DNA from: Bacillota bacterium
GTDB lineage: Bacteria; Bacillota; Clostridia; Saccharofermentanales; UBA5734
Reading direction: 5' to 3'
Assembly: GCA_023438965.1 (NCBI GenBank)
Contig: JAEXPB010000364.1
Coordinates: 1-5,116 of the forward strand
DNA: 5,116 nucleotides
The notes beneath the pieces are model-generated. The model was given only the letters and a program-made list of their open reading frames with translations. It did not search any database and was not told where the DNA came from. Position numbers and translations under genes: made by a program. Below, piece after piece: positions 4,070-5,116 of the stretch (position 1 is the first letter of the stretch; each line of letters begins with the position of its first letter).

Positions 4070-5116
4070 ATGAAAAAAGCATTATTCATCATCGCTGCCT
4101 TCATCCTGACCCTGGCCCTGATCACCGGCTGCGCGCCAGCCGCGACCACAACCGCCGGCACGACCAAAGCCGCCGCCGGCACCACAGCCGCCGGCACGAC
4201 CGCCGCCGGCACCACGGCCAAACCGACCTTCAAGGGCGCCTACACGATTGGCGTGCTCGCTCCGCTGACCGGCACCAATGCCGAATACGGCAAGGGTTTC
4301 CAGGTCGCCACCCAGCTGGCCGCCGATGACATCAACGCCAAGGGCGGCATCAACGGCCGCGAGATCAAACTGGTTGTCAAAGACAGCAAAGGCGACCCGA
4401 AAGAAAGCACCGACCTGGCCCGCCAATTCGGCGATGACAAGGAAGTCATGGCCATCATCGGCGACTTCTCTTCCTCCAGCTGCATGGCCGCCGCTCCGGT
4501 CATCGACGCCGCCGGCCTCGTGCTGATGTCGCCGACCGCTTCGAACCCCAATTACGCCAGCATGAGCAAGTTCGCCTTCTCCGTCATGGGCCGCCAGGAT
4601 GTCGAGGCCCCCTTCTTCTCCAGCTATGTGATCAAGAAGTTCCTTGGCAAATCGAAAGTTGCCCTGATCTGGATCAACAGTGACTGGGGCAAGGCCGCCC
4701 ACGATAATTTCACCAAGCAGGCCGCCCTGGACGGCGTTGAGGTTGTCGCCGACGTCAACTATGTCGCCGATGAGAAGGACTTCACCTCCTTGATTTCCAA
4801 GATGCGCACCAAGAATCCGGAAGTGGTCATCATCATGGACCAAGGCGCAGTCGTCAACATCGCCAACCAGATCGCCCAGACCGGCTGGAAAGTCCAGCTG
4901 ACCGCCCTTGGCCCGGGCACATCCCAGCAGATCATCAACCTGGGCGGCGCCAATGTCGAAGGCCTGATCACCTCCACCCCGTTCTTCTTCGCCGAATCCA
5001 ACCAGGAAGCCATGGCCTGGGCCGCACGCTTCAAGAAAGTCGCCGGGTTCGACCCGACTGTTCATCCGGCCTGCGCCTTTGACGCGATCAACATGGTCTT
5101 CCGCGCCATGACCGAG
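4070..5116 (+). CDS. ABC transporter substrate-binding lipoprotein, branched-chain amino acid (LivJ/LivK) type, 3' end missing
   Basis: The 349 residues present form a periplasmic-binding-protein type 1 domain of the Liv/amide/urea class, which captures small amino-acid-like or amide solutes for an ABC permease. The N-terminus is a lipoprotein signal: MKK, a hydrophobic core, and lipobox LITGC with C21 as lipidation site. A Thr/Ala/Gly linker (about 22-52) precedes the domain, which opens YTIGVLAPLTGTNAEYGKG (58-76). GDFSSSSCMAAAPV (131-144) and SPTASNP (154-160) correspond to the ligand-contacting loops of this family. Family members usually have 380-420 residues, so about 30-70 are beyond the window. 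ATG at 4070 follows AGGAGG (4060-4065) by 4 bases. Permease and ATPase genes are expected downstream. Operon position implies that it imports the substrate of the two enzymes before it. Confidence 0.93.
   Translation, partial: MKKALFIIAAFILTLALITGCAPAATTTAGTTKAAAGTTAAGTTAAGTTAKPTFKGAYTIGVLAPLTGTNAEYGKGFQVATQLAADDINAKGGINGREIKLVVKDSKGDPKESTDLARQFGDDKEVMAIIGDFSSSSCMAAAPVIDAAGLVLMSPTASNPNYASMSKFAFSVMGRQDVEAPFFSSYVIKKFLGKSKVALIWINSDWGKAAHDNFTKQAALDGVEVVADVNYVADEKDFTSLISKMRTKNPEVVIIMDQGAVVNIANQIAQTGWKVQLTALGPGTSQQIINLGGANVEGLITSTPFFFAESNQEAMAWAARFKKVAGFDPTVHPACAFDAINMVFRAMTE
4154..4216 (+). repeat. Tandem AGTT(A/K)A repeats coding for the lipoprotein linker
   Basis: Four units of about 15 bases (GCC-GGC-ACS-AC cores) encode Ala-Gly-Thr-Thr repeats at residues 29-49, just after the lipidated cysteine. 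Such low-complexity Thr/Ala spacers commonly separate the binding domain from the membrane anchor in Gram-positive lipoproteins. The near-identical units make copy number prone to slippage. Confidence 0.75.

Noticed and set aside
4082..5065. 327-codon minus-strand open frame
   Set aside because: It mirrors the GC-rich codons of the binding-protein gene; the product is a Gly/Asp/Val-rich artefact.
1..5116. tRNA, rRNA, CRISPR array, insertion sequence or prophage elements
   Set aside because: No cloverleaf, spaced repeat array, transposase motif or terminal inverted repeats were seen on either strand.

Overview
The window looks like a piece of an anaerobic, moderately GC-rich bacterial genome, most likely a clostridial member of the Bacillota. 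The reasons are strong GGAGG-type ribosome sites, sigma-A-like promoters, a Cys-lipobox transporter lipoprotein, a YczE-type membrane protein, and a zinc-thiol methyltransferase of the URO-D superfamily. The lineage is an inference; no marker gene is present.

The layout is divergent around an AT-richer regulatory region at about 2004-2477. Leftward (minus strand), from the centre outward, lie: a LacI-family regulator cut down to its first 23 codons; the C-terminal third of an N-carbamoyl-amino-acid hydrolase (M20 family); a hydantoinase/dihydropyrimidinase with a frameshift in codons 6-7 and an internal in-frame deletion of roughly 105-110 codons that removes two of its six metal ligands; and a YczE-like membrane protein that runs off the left edge. 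The first three are remnants of a regulator-carbamoylase-hydantoinase operon for opening and decarbamoylating cyclic ureides. All three are broken, yet a good promoter and two copies of a LacI-type operator half-site remain in front of the regulator stub.

Rightward (plus strand), a textbook promoter (TTGACA, 17 bases, TATGAT) followed by a 12-base-period direct repeat leads into three intact-looking genes: a URO-D-superfamily protein with a His-x-Cys...Cys zinc motif (a corrinoid/thiol methyltransferase type rather than heme synthesis), a small L-2-amino-thiazoline-4-carboxylate (ATC) hydrolase-family protein, and a branched-chain-amino-acid-type ABC transporter substrate-binding lipoprotein truncated by the right edge.

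Taken together, the two arms suggest a catabolic island for a small N- or S-containing heterocycle: uptake (binding protein), demethylation or alkyl transfer (URO-D-like protein), ring opening (ATC hydrolase-like protein, formerly also hydantoinase) and decarbamoylation (formerly carbamoylase). ATC hydrolase and N-carbamoyl-cysteine amidohydrolase are consecutive steps in the known Pseudomonas ATC-to-cysteine pathway, so their proximity is notable. The specific substrate is not known. The left arm is either decaying in this genome or damaged by assembly; both readings are given.
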